A DNA stretch of 64,000 nucleotides, taken from Purshia tridentata. Lineage: Eukaryota; Streptophyta; Magnoliopsida; Rosales; Rosaceae. The notes under the pieces are model-generated. The model searched no databases. It was given only the letters and a program-made list of their open reading frames with translations, and was not told the origin of the DNA. Each line of letters starts with the position of its first letter. Position 1 is the first letter of the stretch. The DNA is taken from assembly GCA_003254885.1 (NCBI GenBank), contig QANT01001012.1, positions 1-64,000 on the forward strand, written 5' to 3'. Both the position numbers and the translations under genes were made by a program. Positions 36,857 to 47,539 of the stretch are shown here, piece after piece.

Positions 36857-38996
36857 GACGAACCTGAAGAGAAAACGCCGAAAATCGGTGAGAATCGGTC
36901 GGAAACGGTTGATAAACGAATGAACTCGGTCTGAGTTGGCGGAGTCGGCAGCGAGTTTACCTTAGGGTTTTCGCGGAGAAAGAGAATAAAGTATACGATA
37001 TTATGCCTTTGCTTTGTTTGCTGCGGTGCGTGTGTGCGTGTGTGTGTGAAATTTTAAGCCAAAGATGTGTGAAGGGATAAGAAGAGGAGGGTTGGGGGTC
37101 GTGGGCAAAAATAATAAAAAGCGAAAATTAAACTTCGCTTCACGAAACAATTGAAGTCCGGGTTTAGGCGGGATTTCAAAAATCTTTTCGCCACGTCAGC
37201 GATCCGTGTGCTTTCGCTCCATTTGCTGTTTTGGCCCTTTGGGGTTTGCCTGTGGTTCGTTTGTGTTTCCTTGTGTGTTTCTTCGACTTTCTCCATAGGC
37301 TTTGTGCACACGTGGACGCTCGGGAGCATGTGGTCTGCGCGGCACGTGTGGGTTTTATTGTCGAAATGACAAATTTGGGGTTTGATTTTATGGCACATCA
37401 GGACTGGTGGTTGATATGCTGAGCAAATGAAAGCACCAGGATATTAATGATTTGGGGGTAAATCTGTAAAATCAGTCGCTTGATATTTCGACTTTCAGTT
37501 TTGTGCTAAATTTGGAATTGGGCCGTTGAATCAAATATCGGCTCAATTAGAAAGATTTGGTTCTGGGCCTTGCAAATAATGTATGTTTTATCCACATTAC
37601 CACAATTAAAAATCTTGTATTAATATTTGAACGGCCCAGATTATCCGATTTTTTGATAGTCTGCTGAAATTTTTGTGTTATTTTAGCTGTCAATAACTGA
37701 ACTGTTTTGTAAATTTGGGTTGCATATTACTGAATAAATTTATAATTTTTTACAAGAAATAATAAAATAAGAAAATTAAATCAATATTAAGGTGGTCAAC
37801 TCAGTAAATAAAGGCGATTGGAATAACTTCGGCCATATTTGAATTCAAGTGCTACTTAGGGCTGGGATCGAGTCGATTACTGAATTGCCAACCCAATATT
37901 GATCGATGATCGATAAGGGGCCGAAAAAGAACCACTACGGACGGGCAATTTAAATGAGACCAGCCGTCGGATCGATTCGAAACAAATTATTTCGACCACC
38001 TAAGAAGAAGAAAGAGAAGAAGCAGCAATCGGATCAGTTCGTAGCAAAATAAGAAGAAGAAGAACCATAAACCATAAGAAGAACTAGCCGTCAAAAAGAA
38101 GCAGAAGAAAACCGACGATTTACACTCTTCAATTTTTGGTTTTGTTGGAATCAGTTTGAGTATGTGTCATACTGCTTGTGGTTCAGTTTTTTTGGTTACC
38201 ATTGAATACATGCAGATCGATGCGATGCCGAAATGATCTCTCCTAGATGGAAAACTTGGCTTGTAGTTGAGGAACATATATTCAATTATATAAGGATCGC
38301 ATTTAATACCATGCACGTCAAACTCAAAAACTTTATAACTCTTTCTTGAAACCTTGAGTAGTGAAGTAGCAGATAGATGAAGGATGTGAAGAGCGTTTGT
38401 TGAATCCATCTTAATTATCAACTCTAGTATATATCCTCTATGAAATCCCTGCCACCGTAACTAGGATTAGCAGACTGGCGTGTTGCCTTCAGCATCCTTG
38501 CCATTTAAAAGGACATTATTGCTAATGCACTAATCCTGGTAAGCAGGCTAGCATTTTTTTTTTTATAGTTTTTTTTATTTATCAGTTTCATTATTGATAT
38601 GTAGCTGCCGAGAAAGCCAAGTCCGATTTGAAGGTCTTTCTTTTATGGTTGATCAAAATTCTTAGGGGATTTTTAGAATCATATATACCTACAAGTTTCA
38701 TTATTGATTTGTAGATGCCGAGAAAGCCAAGTCCGATTTGAAGGTCTTTCTTTTATGGTTGATCAAAATTTCTTAGGGGATTTTTAGAATCATATATACC
38801 TACCAACGCAAAGTCAAAAGTGTAGTTTTTGGTAGGAAAATGCCGACTAGCAGTTGGTGAAGTGGTTTTTTCTTGTGTGTTTCTTCAACTTTCTTCGTAC
38901 ACACGGGACGCTCGGGCCATGTGGTTTGGGTGGCACGTGCGGGATTTAGTGACGAAATGACAAATTTGGTGTTTGATTTTATGCCGCTTGTTAGTT
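36857..38996. other. HMGB upstream region and unique block before GET1
   Basis: 36857-37620 is the HMGB copy A promoter side, with CACGTG near 37309 and 37340, and is repeated upstream of copy B. Similarity to the right copy fades over 37860-38150. 38160-38860 has no counterpart in the right copy. It holds an orphan minus-strand frame (38167-38421) and a 110-base tandem duplication (38586-38806). From about 38874 a third partial copy of the HMGB upstream region begins. Confidence 0.6.
38586..38806. repeat. 110-bp tandem duplication
   Basis: Two adjacent copies (38586-38695 and 38696-38806) beginning TTTCATTATTGAT share GCCGAGAAAGCCAAGTCCGA and the rest almost base for base, with one A inserted and a few substitutions. 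Young by its similarity. No coding content. Confidence 0.92.
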
Positions 38997-39634
38997 AGAG
39001 CATGTATCATGGTTTGGCAATGCGCTAATTGTTAAATGCTATATTTAACACAACTTTTTAGCTTTAGTTATAGCTTTTATAAACACAAAAACTATAGCTA
39101 AAAATGTCAACATGTTATTAATTTGTGTTTTAATAAATCAAATTAATTTAATAATTACATATTTACAAAACAACACACCCCACCAGTCATCTCTGAACCT
39201 ATCTTCACGGGTCTAGTGCACTTAAACTATCACCTTGGGGCCACGCCTCATACAAGCAACCCAATAAGCCACAACCACATGGATTTTGCTCATAGCTTTT
39301 TCTTTTGTTTATTTTGATTAGGTCCCACAATTTTTTTGGTCAAAACAATTGCTATGCTAATTTTTGATGCAAAATTAGCAACCCACCCCAATTGTAGCTC
39401 ATTTCTCAACAAAAATTTCTATATTTGCAATAGAATTTAGCGTTTAGCACATGCTCTTATGCTATCAAAGTAACAGGATGGCAGGATATGAATGATTCGG
39501 GGGGGTAAATCTGTAAATTCGCTTGATATTTCAACTCTCAGTTTTGGGCTATATTTTGAATTGGCCCGTTGAATTGGACCATAGTCGAACAAATATTGGC
39601 CCAATAAGAAAGATTTGGTTTTGGGCATTGCAAC
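38874..39634. repeat. third, partial copy of HMGB upstream sequence
   Basis: 38874-38985 matches about 37265-37400 and 45575-45690. 39465-39634 matches about 37435-37575 and 45730-45890. The two parts are separated by the MITE at 38998-39456. This copy shares a short block (GGACCATAGTCGAACAAAT) with the right HMGB copy that is missing upstream of the left HMGB gene, so its history is not simply a copy of the nearest gene. Confidence 0.8.
38998..39456. mobile_element. Tourist-like MITE (PIF/Harbinger type)
   Basis: A 459-base non-autonomous DNA element starting GAGCATGT and ending ACATGCTC, flanked by TTA on both sides (38995-38997 and 39457-39459). Short GAGCAT-type termini with a TTA target duplication are characteristic of Tourist/PIF-Harbinger MITEs in dicots. 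The interior is AT-rich and non-coding. It sits inside a duplicated block, and the matching sequence runs on either side of it, which independently supports the insertion. Confidence 0.8.
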
Positions 39635-39755
39635 TGATCCAGTTGCAGAAAAGCAACTGAAAGTCTGAAAGTGACCCAAAGCCGAAGGCATTCTCAGAAT
39701 CTGAGACGACGAAGAAGCAGCTGTCGGTACGTAACTACGGATCGAGCAAGGAGAT

Positions 39756-41610
39756 ATGGGAGAGGTGGTAGAAACCCTAGCGGAGCATCGAAGTTCGTTA
39801 GCAGCTCCACTCGTCTTCATGATCGTCGTTGCTTTCCAGTTCGTATCGAGGTGGCTTGAACACTTAAAGAAGGTACCGCCACTCAACGTCTCTGGCTATC
39901 TGTTATATTTGCTTCAACGATTTCTGCTATGAATTTAAGCAAATTTAGGGTTATTTTGGTGTGAACTCGTTCTCTTGGTCATTTATTTGATGCTTTTATT
40001 GCATTCATAGTTTGTGTTTTCGGATATGTGGACCTTAATTTTGTGGTGTGTAAAGAAAACTTTCATTTGGGTGATTTTGTTAATCTCAGAGAGGAGAAAA
40101 GAGTGCTACGGAAACGCAGCTGCTTAGAGAAATAAAAGAGCTTTTGAAAGAGGCAAGCTCATTGTCACAGTGAGTGATTCTTGTTTAATTCAATTATATG
40201 TTTTCCCGAATTTAAAATACATACTATATGATACTGGGTTGGGGGGGGAGGGGTGGTCTTCAATTAAGTTTCGTCTTATGTTGTTCTTTGGTTGCTCATT
40301 ATATTTGATATGATATCTATGAATGTCTAGTTACTGCTAGAACCTAGCTCTGACTTTTGTTATTTTTCTCCCATTGATACATAAAAAACTTTAACCTAAC
40401 TTCTAGTCTTGCTACGAACTTGCTTGGTAAAGTTTTTGTTGTTCTTCATAACGAAACAGAGGTGGGAGAGAGAAGAGAGTAAGGAGAGATAGAGAAATTA
40501 GAAAGAGAGGAGCGGAATGAATAATTTAAAACTCATGTGCTTAGAAAGAGAGAAAGAAAGAGCATATGTCTTGCAGTTTTATGATTTTCTTATTTGTTGA
40601 ATACAGGCCATCAACATTTGCACAAGCTGCAAAACTTAGGAGGTTGGCAGCTGCTAAAGAGAAAGAACTTGCAAATTGTACTATTTGACAGCCGTTCATT
40701 TATGTTTGTATTTTGTTGTATATATGAATTAATAGTAAAGATGGTGCCCTCTTATGGATGGAAGTTTCTAACACTTTTTTTACCTGACTTCCAGATCAAG
40801 AATTACATGGGAAGGAGATAAAACTTTCATATGATCTGTATCTGAAGGTTTTGTTCATCTCAAAGGTAATTCTGGGATATTTTTATGATTTTAAGAAGTT
40901 TACTTGCTTCCTGAATTAAGGTTCTTAATAGATACAATTGGTTTTCCATTCAGGTCTTAACTTTTCTTGTGCTGATTTGCTGGTTTTGGAGGGTTCCTGT
41001 TGCCTCCATATCGCAACAACTTGTGCAACCCTTTGGTAATGCATTCTTGTTGCAAATTTACTTATCGGGTCTCCTCTTTCCTTCTTCCAGTTTGGCTATT
41101 TGCAAGAATTTTCTCTTTAATTTTGTGACATGATGACTTTATTACTACTTACGTACATTTCGATGTCATGGTCTGGTTTATAAGCATATGAGTTAATTAC
41201 TGATTTATCAACAAAAAGAAAAAGAGAGAAAGGAGTTATGATACGCATTGTTTAATATAAAGAACAGAGTAACAGATCAAGTATCAAGCAAATTAATCAT
41301 TGAGACCTAAAATAAATAAATTGGCTACAATCCTGATTGTATCTTGTTAGTTGTTCCTTTGCAGGGAAGGTGATATCATGGAGGGCTGGAGGAGTTTTAA
41401 ATGAAAATGTTATGGTAAATACAGTTGGATTGCACTTTTTGATGGTTGTTATCATATCTTTTAATTAGAATGCGATCATATAAGCATCTTATGGTTTTTA
41501 AATATTGGTTCGGATTCTTCTTCTATGTCTTTTTGCAGGTGGGAATTATACCATGGTTGATATTATCTACCAGGGTTAGCAAATTTGTTTGTCGACTCTT
41601 GAAGTTGTAG
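39756..41610 (+). CDS. GET1: GET1 / WRB-like receptor subunit for tail-anchored protein insertion
   Basis: ER membrane subunit of the GET pathway, which receives tail-anchored proteins from the cytosolic GET3 ATPase. Seven exons: 39756-39872, 40090-40169, 40607-40677, 40795-40865, 40954-41035, 41365-41414 and 41539-41610, giving 180 residues, close to other plant GET1 proteins. Topology: TM1 about 13-33 (LAAPLVFMIVVAFQFVSRWLE), a charged coiled-coil about 42-95 that would contact GET3, TM2 about 106-127 (VLTFLVLICWFW), and TM3 near 155-172 (VGIIPWLILST). The start is the first ATG, followed directly by the conserved N-terminus. Its 5' flank is the third partial copy of the HMGB upstream region. 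A 3'-flank fragment of a lost second copy survives at about 46416-46614. Confidence 0.9.
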
Positions 41611-42657
41611 ATTTGAAGTGATACGTATCCTGTCAAGTTTTCATAAGGAGAACTTGGGATTTTTACCGACTCATTTAATTTGTATTGACCAGCTGCATTA
41701 CCTTTTTGGTCTATGTAAATTTAGTTTATTACTGTATGTAGAAAATTCACTTCTTGTGAACTCATTCTTTGAATTTATTCCACAAAATAAAATTTCAGTG
41801 AAATACTGTGATGCCTTTTCTGATTGCGTATGGAATGTCTTGCTTTGGTCCGTTGGATCGATGCAATGTTCTGACTTAGTCTGTTGGAGAGACAGTGACA
41901 CTGGACTTGCAATTAAGACTTGAGCATTAATCCAAAACTGTATGAATTTGCATATATATTGTATTTGTTGCTCCCTTCCAACAACAGGAAGTTGCCTACT
42001 GTTGCAATCAGAATCAAAATCATATTGTTCTTACTCATTTTATTTGTTTTAACTTTCTTTAATTATTTTGCATATATATTTTTTTTTTAAAAAGATGATT
42101 GCATTTTTTATGGCAAAAACTGCTGTGCCTTACACACGTGTTTTCTGGGTTGAGAGTGTGTTTTGTTTTGAGTTTTGGGAAGATACCTAAAGAATTCTTT
42201 AATTGTGAAACTAATGTTACATGAATGGAATTGTTCTTAGTCCCAATCTCTCAATTTTTTGTCCTCCCCGTTTTCCTTTGGGAATTAAAAATGCCAAGTT
42301 GAGCATAGCTAAAGATCCGAGAAAAAGCATTAAAAATATGACAATAAGTTCGTTTGTTCACGAGTCATGACTGTCATCAATTGGTTGGCTGCAAAGACCA
42401 GAATGCTTATATCATTATGTAAATGTCTCGAATCCAGCAACATAAAAAAGAAAATAAGAAACTCATGCCGAAACTCATAAAAAAGAACTACACCCTATAT
42501 GGTATACCGTATATCTAGTTTGATAATGCCTATTCCAAGCCTATTGAGTACATTTAAGCTCGTTCACGTCTTCAAGTAACTATGACCAGCTGATAAAACA
42601 TTGTAAACTTTCAATTGAGGTGGAAACAAGGACCTAGTGAAAAGGGATTGTCCAACA
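41611..42657. other. GET1 3' flank and duplication junction
   Basis: The GET1 3' flank runs to about 42000, where it abuts the repeated left edge of the 10-kb unit. From about 42004 the sequence follows 32040 onward (3' flank of the THEP1-type gene) with small indels. No gene here. Confidence 0.7.
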
Positions 42658-43252
42658 TCTATTTTTCGCTCAATGAGTCTACCAACTGACAGTATATCTG
42701 TTCTTTAACAGCATCCCTGTTTCTTGGGCTCAGTGTAAAAATGGTTGCACCTGGATCATTCTTTTAACCTTGCAACTGCAGAAGTTTAGACACCCATACA
42801 CATCCACCAAAAAAATGAAAAACCAAAAGATTTCCCCCTAAATTTACTAGGAATCAAACATATATATGAATTGTGATTATAACGATCAAAATTAGAGCAA
42901 TTGGATATTTTAAAAAATGCACAAGGATTTGCATCCCTGTAGAAAATAAAGCAGATGAGTGACTTGAGTAGTGTGACAAGGCAAGTAATCAATAGATTAT
43001 AATGGGAAAGAATGGAAAGCGTGAGGAAAATGTACCTCCAGGTATATCTTGGCCGAATTTAAGAATTGGGACGGAGGCCAAAATCGGGATATTGGATTCC
43101 AAAAGATGAACTGAACAACTCCATCTTGCCAACTTCATTAATGATGAACAGATCAGCATCTTCTCTCTTACCTGATAAATAATTGCATTCCATCAACCTT
43201 AAAAGAATCACTTGGAACCTAGTTCTCTCACTTCCTTGCCTAACCACTTGCA
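42658..43252 (-). pseudogene. THEP1-type gene remnant
   Basis: Host-gene fragment in the right copy of the duplication. Parts matching exon 6 (42658-42782), exon 5 (about 43036-43177) and a short piece of exon 3 (about 43212-43245) remain. Exons 1, 2 and 4 are missing, exon 5 has an internal loss of about 28 bases, and the exon 6 equivalent carries a one-base insertion. The P-loop exons are gone, so it cannot encode an NTPase. Confidence 0.9.
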
Positions 43253-44029
43253 GTGCCAAGTAGTTCGAAGATATAAACTGAGAGCTTCCAATCCCCAACT
43301 GCAGTAGCTACGGAACAAAACTAGCATACCTTCACACCAAGTTCATAAAAAGTGGGATAGACTGATAGAGCGTAGGCTTGACCCACTTCATTCATTCACT
43401 TGTATTTCATTGCAATCAAACAGATAAACATTCGACCCTCCTGGAATTCCAAAATTCTGACACAATTCTCATGCAACCTGATATACAGAGAATCGCAACC
43501 CAATTGTGAAGTCAAACACGACCCCCGGGGTGAAGTCAAACCACACCCATCACATAAAACAAAGAGATGGAACAAGAAGAAGAAAAATAAATCAAATCCG
43601 AAAATTCAAATGCAGACAATGAACCATTCCTACTCCCCAGTCATCGGAAAAGGTCAGACTAGTTTTTCTTTTTCACACCAATCAATCAAAACCCTTATAT
43701 CGTAGTGAAATATACTAATTTATATAAACATCAAACTCACATTTAAGCAAAACAATTAAGCAAACTGAAATTCATTGAACATAAAACGGATCATTTAAGT
43801 ACAGAACGATATGGGAATCACAGGTACTAGATGAGACCGTGAAACTTAATCCCCTTGAGTTTTTTGGGTTTTCCTAATCTAATCCTAAACAAAAGTAGCT
43901 ATTTCTCCATCCATCATTAAGAGATTAAGAGCTTAAGAGCTTAAAATCACAAATTGCAGTTCTGTGTCAATTCATTTCTAAGCAACTCTACACCAATTGC
44001 TTCAACGCCTCCACCTCCACTTCCCTTCT
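43253..44029. other. 3' flank of HMGB copy B
   Basis: Matches about 34950-35734 of the left copy with small indels. A small insertion of about 40 bases near 43575-43620 (A/G-rich) is absent from the left copy. No gene. Confidence 0.65.
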
Positions 44030-45137
44030 TTACTCATCATCATCTTCATCCTGTTCAAAAGCCACAAACAAACAAACCATCAATCAATTTATTCACATAA
44101 TTTCAACGAAGCACAAAAGCAAAGTTCAATTAATTGAAAGTGGTAATTAGGGACTACCTCGCCGCTCTCGTCGTCATCTTCATCCTCATCATTCACTTCG
44201 GACTTTGACTTGTCAGACTCTTCTTCCTCTACTCCATTACTTCCCTCAGCCTAATTATTTCACACAAACCAACGATTGTCAGAAAAATTCCTCAAAATAA
44301 TTAAAAACTGAAAGCAAAAATTGAAACAAGATGGCTGAGACTCACCACTCTCTTGTTGTAAGCCTGGATGTTCTTGTTGTACTCAGTCTTCCTCTTCTCA
44401 GCCTTGGCTACAAAAGGAGCTTTCTCCTGAATAATTTATGGACAAAACCATATATCAATATTCTAATACAGAATATATCCAGAAATGAACAAATCAATTA
44501 AAACGTAAATAGGTCTAAACACTCACAGCTTCGGTCAACGATTTCCATTTATCACCTGCAGCTTTACCGACCTGCTCAAATTCATGAAAACAACCAAAAC
44601 AAATTACATGCATATTTTTGTGATTATAAATGTAGTAAAAAAATCCTTGTAAAGAGAAATTAAGCGCGTAGATCTGAGAGGATAAATTAACTTACAGCAG
44701 CAACAGATTTGTTGTTTGGATGCTCCTTCTTGTACTTTTCTCTGAACTCCTCCCTTCATAAACAAAAACAAAAGGAAAATTAGATTAAACGAGAAAAACG
44801 TACAAAGAGACGGATCTGAAACTTTGAGAGAGGAGGTATAAAGCGCGTTGACCGTACATGAAAACGAAGAAGGCACTTGCAGGTCTCTTTGGCTTGTTTG
44901 GATCCTTTCCGGCCTTCTTAGCTGGCTTCTTGCTCGCTCCAGCACTTTTGGTTTTTAGTCTAGCAAATTCAACAGATAAGGAAAATTCAAAACACAAACA
45001 GAAGCTGAAAAAAACACAAAGCACCAACAAGTATTGAAGATCTCTGATCTAATCGAACAAAAATCGTAATGAGAAGCAGAAACTCACTTGGTATCGTTCC
45101 TCTTGGGCGCAGCAGCTCTGCTTTTAGCACCTTTCAT
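44030..45137 (-). CDS. HMGB chromatin protein, copy B
   Basis: Paralogue of the HMGB at 35735-36856 from the local tandem duplication. Exons 45088-45137, 44858-44959, 44696-44753, 44527-44571, 44346-44426, 44158-44250 and 44030-44050 have exactly the same lengths as copy A and give 149 residues. By my reading the proteins differ at nine positions, with no gaps: T6S, G75A, T104N, M105I, I112V, G116S, A119V, D120E and V134E. The N-terminal half of the HMG box is identical, and changes cluster at its end and in the tail. An open frame, conserved splice sites and mostly conservative changes indicate that both copies are kept under selection. The promoter side is diverged, so expression may differ. 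Confidence 0.93.
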
Positions 45138-46415
45138 GACGAACCTGCAGAGCAAACGCCGAAAATCGGTGAGAATCGGTCGGAAGCGTTTGAGAAACGA
45201 ATGAACTCGGTCTGAGTTGGCGGAGTCGGCAGCGAGTTTACCTTAGGGTTTTCGAAGAAGATAAGGCGAAGACGCAGAGAGAGAGAGAGAGAATAGAGTA
45301 TTCGATATTATGCCTTTGCTTTGTTTGGTGCGGTGCGTTTGTGTGTGTGAAATTTTAAGCCAAAGGTGTGTGAAGGGATAAGAAGAGGAGGGTCGTGGGC
45401 AAAAATAATAAAAAGCGAAAATTAAATTTCGCTTCACGAAACAATAATAACAATTGAAGTCCGGGTTTAAGCGGGAATTCAAAAATCTTTTCGCCAGGTC
45501 AGCGATCCGTGCGCTCTCGCTCCATTTGCTGTTTTGGCTCTTTGGGGTTTGCCTGTGGCTCGTTTGTGTTTCCTTGTGTGTTTCTTCAACTTTCTTCATA
45601 GGCTTTGTGCACACGTGGACGATCTGGAGCATGTGGTTTAGGTGGCACGTGCGGGTTTTATTGGCGAAATGACAAATTTGGGGTTTGATTTTATAGCGCC
45701 TCTGGACTGGTAGTTGATATGCTAATCAAAGCACCAGGATATTCATGATTTGGAGGTAAATCTGTAAATCAGTTGCTTGATATTTTGGACTCTCAGTTTT
45801 GGGCTAAATTTGGAACTGGGCCGATAAATCGGACCATTGTCGAACAAATATCGGCTCAAAAAGAAAGATTTGGTTTTGGGCCTTGCAAATAATGTATGTT
45901 TACCCACATTACCATAATTAAAAATCTTGTGCTAATATTTAAATGACACATATTATTCGGATCCCTTTGATCACTCTTGAGTCTTTCTACACTAGTTTGT
46001 TAAAATTTTTGTGTTATTTTGGCCGCCAATTACCGATCTGTTTTGTATATTTAGGTTGCATACAGTTGAATTTTTTTAAAGAAATAATAAAATAGTAAAA
46101 ACTAAGCCAAAATATATTAAGGTGGTAACTCAATAAATAAGGTGGTTTGAATAGCTTGGACTGATTGTTGTGCGACAAGAGGCCAAAATGGCTAAATCAT
46201 AATCGCCACCAACGAGCAATTTAACTAAGACTGGTGGTCAAATCGGTTCAATTCGAAATAAGCTATTTCGACCACTGAAATAAAAGAAAAGAAGAACCAT
46301 ACACCATAAGAATAACCAGTTGTCAAAGAGAAGAAGAAGAAGAAGGTTGGTTCGATAATCCAACGGTTTACACTCTTCAATTTTCGATTTTGAGAATGCG
46401 TCAGTTATCGATTAT

Positions 46416-46614
46416 GAAATATTGTGATGCCTTTTCTGATTGTATGGAATGTCATGCTTTAGTCCGTTGGATGCAATGTTTTGACTTAGTCTGTTGGATG
46501 GAGACACAGTGACACTGAACTTTTAATTAACACTTCATAATTAATCCAAAACTATATGAATTCGCATGTATATTCTATTTGTTGCTGTCTTTCAACAACA
46601 TGAAATTGTTTACC
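46416..46614 (+). pseudogene. GET1 3'-flank remnant (gene body absent)
   Basis: About 200 bases matching 41799-42000 downstream of the GET1 stop codon, including GTGATGCCTTTTCTGATTG. No GET1 exon precedes it: the sequence switches directly from HMGB far-upstream DNA. It marks the right end of the duplicated unit and shows that the second copy once extended past GET1. Confidence 0.8.
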
Positions 46615-47186
46615 GTAAGTGCAGCAGTTGAATATTTTGGAGGGATCCATTAATTTTTCAATTTAATTTTCTATCTGAATGTATGCTTCTTTTCACATCG
46701 ATATAGTAGGTACATGCATGCATGAACTCATTAAATGGGTAGAATTTATGTACTTTGATTGTAGGCCAAACGAAGCAAAGTAGATCCGCAGATCCTTTGC
46801 TTAGTTTATTTGTGTTCACGTACGTACAACAACAGCATCTTCAACTCACTTTCAAGTTTCAAAAACACACTTCACTCGGGCAAAAACACTTTACAGGTTA
46901 ACAGTTCTGTACTCTTAAATTGTCAAGGTGTAGCCAATAACTATTTACATGTGGAATTCCGCTAATATTTGTACATACATATATGTGGAAATTCAACTTA
47001 TATTGACAGATATGTAGTAATTGCAGGAGTTTAATCTCTTACCGATTTACTTAGGAATTGAAAAGGAATAAACGTCTTGTACAAAAAAAAAAAAAATTAA
47101 AGGTAAAAGTAAAACAAACTAGAAGAATTGTATGACTCCAATAGTTAATAAAGCAAGGGCACCTTTGTTTTGAAGGGTTGGGTTAA

Positions 47187-47447
47187 TGGGCCAGACCCAG
47201 GCTGTGGTCAAGCGGGTCAGGCAGAAGCCCAACAGACCAATGGGCCATTAACCGAGCTTGAGTCTATACTCTATGGAGGCTCATACACACCTGGCAAAAA
47301 AAAAAAAAAAACAAATATTTTTGAAGGACCCTTTCGAGACTTCCATCAATGTTGCTTGTATAATAAAATGAAAATTCTATTATATATCCTGGTTTGCCTT
47401 TACTCGGTAATTTAGTTCACCCTTTCGAACATGCTTGGCTAGGGTTT
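47187..47447 (+). promoter_or_regulatory. Site II (TGGGCC) pair and telo-box upstream of the RRM gene
   Basis: TGGGCC occurs at 47187-47192 and 47241-47246, and AGGGTTT at 47441-47447, 93 bases before the ATG. Site II elements combined with a telo-box are typical of plant genes for ribosome, RNA-processing and dividing-cell functions, which suits the encoded RNA-binding protein. Confidence 0.55.
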
Positions 47448-47539
47448 GTTGGATAACACTGAAATTTTCAATTTTTCTCAGTTGTTACTTTTTTATTAGC
47501 GAGTCGAAGCTGCCTTCGAAGACTCAAAGGCTTGGAATC

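Larger units (their letters stand above)
32036..42003. repeat. tandem segmental duplication, left copy (about 10 kb)
   Basis: Left copy of a duplicated unit holding the THEP1-type gene, HMGB and GET1. Its left edge (AATCAAAAACATATTGTTATT, near 32040) reappears at about 42010. Its right edge, the GET1 3' flank ending near 42000, reappears at about 46614. The THEP1 3' flank (32036-32740), the HMGB gene and its flanks (34955-37620) all have clear counterparts in the right copy. The stretch of about 38160-41800 has none. Confidence 0.8.
42004..46614. repeat. tandem segmental duplication, right copy (about 4.6 kb, internally deleted)
   Basis: Right copy of the unit at 32036-42003. It retains the THEP1 3' flank and scraps, an intact HMGB gene with flanks, and the GET1 3' flank. 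Relative to the left copy it lacks about 1.1 kb covering the THEP1 5' part and about 3.6 kb covering the GET1 gene. The flanks are close to 90 percent similar by eye in the best stretches and weaker at 45900-46390. Confidence 0.8.
45138..47539. other. HMGB-B promoter, GET1 scar and RRM-gene promoter
   Basis: 45138-45900 matches the HMGB copy A upstream region. 45900-46415 is diverged duplicate. 46416-46614 is GET1 3'-flank sequence. 46650-47539 is single-copy DNA leading into the RRM gene, with an A run at 47081-47095 and another at 47297-47311. Confidence 0.6.

Noticed and set aside
37054-37398. Open frame upstream of HMGB copy A, also present upstream of copy B (45243-45632)
   Set aside because: Its presence in both copies follows from the segmental duplication. 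The frame overlaps the HMGB promoter side and its C-terminal parts differ between copies.
40238-40256. G-run that could form a quadruplex in GET1 intron 2
   Set aside because: Mostly a single homopolymeric G-run without four separated tracts of clear spacing.
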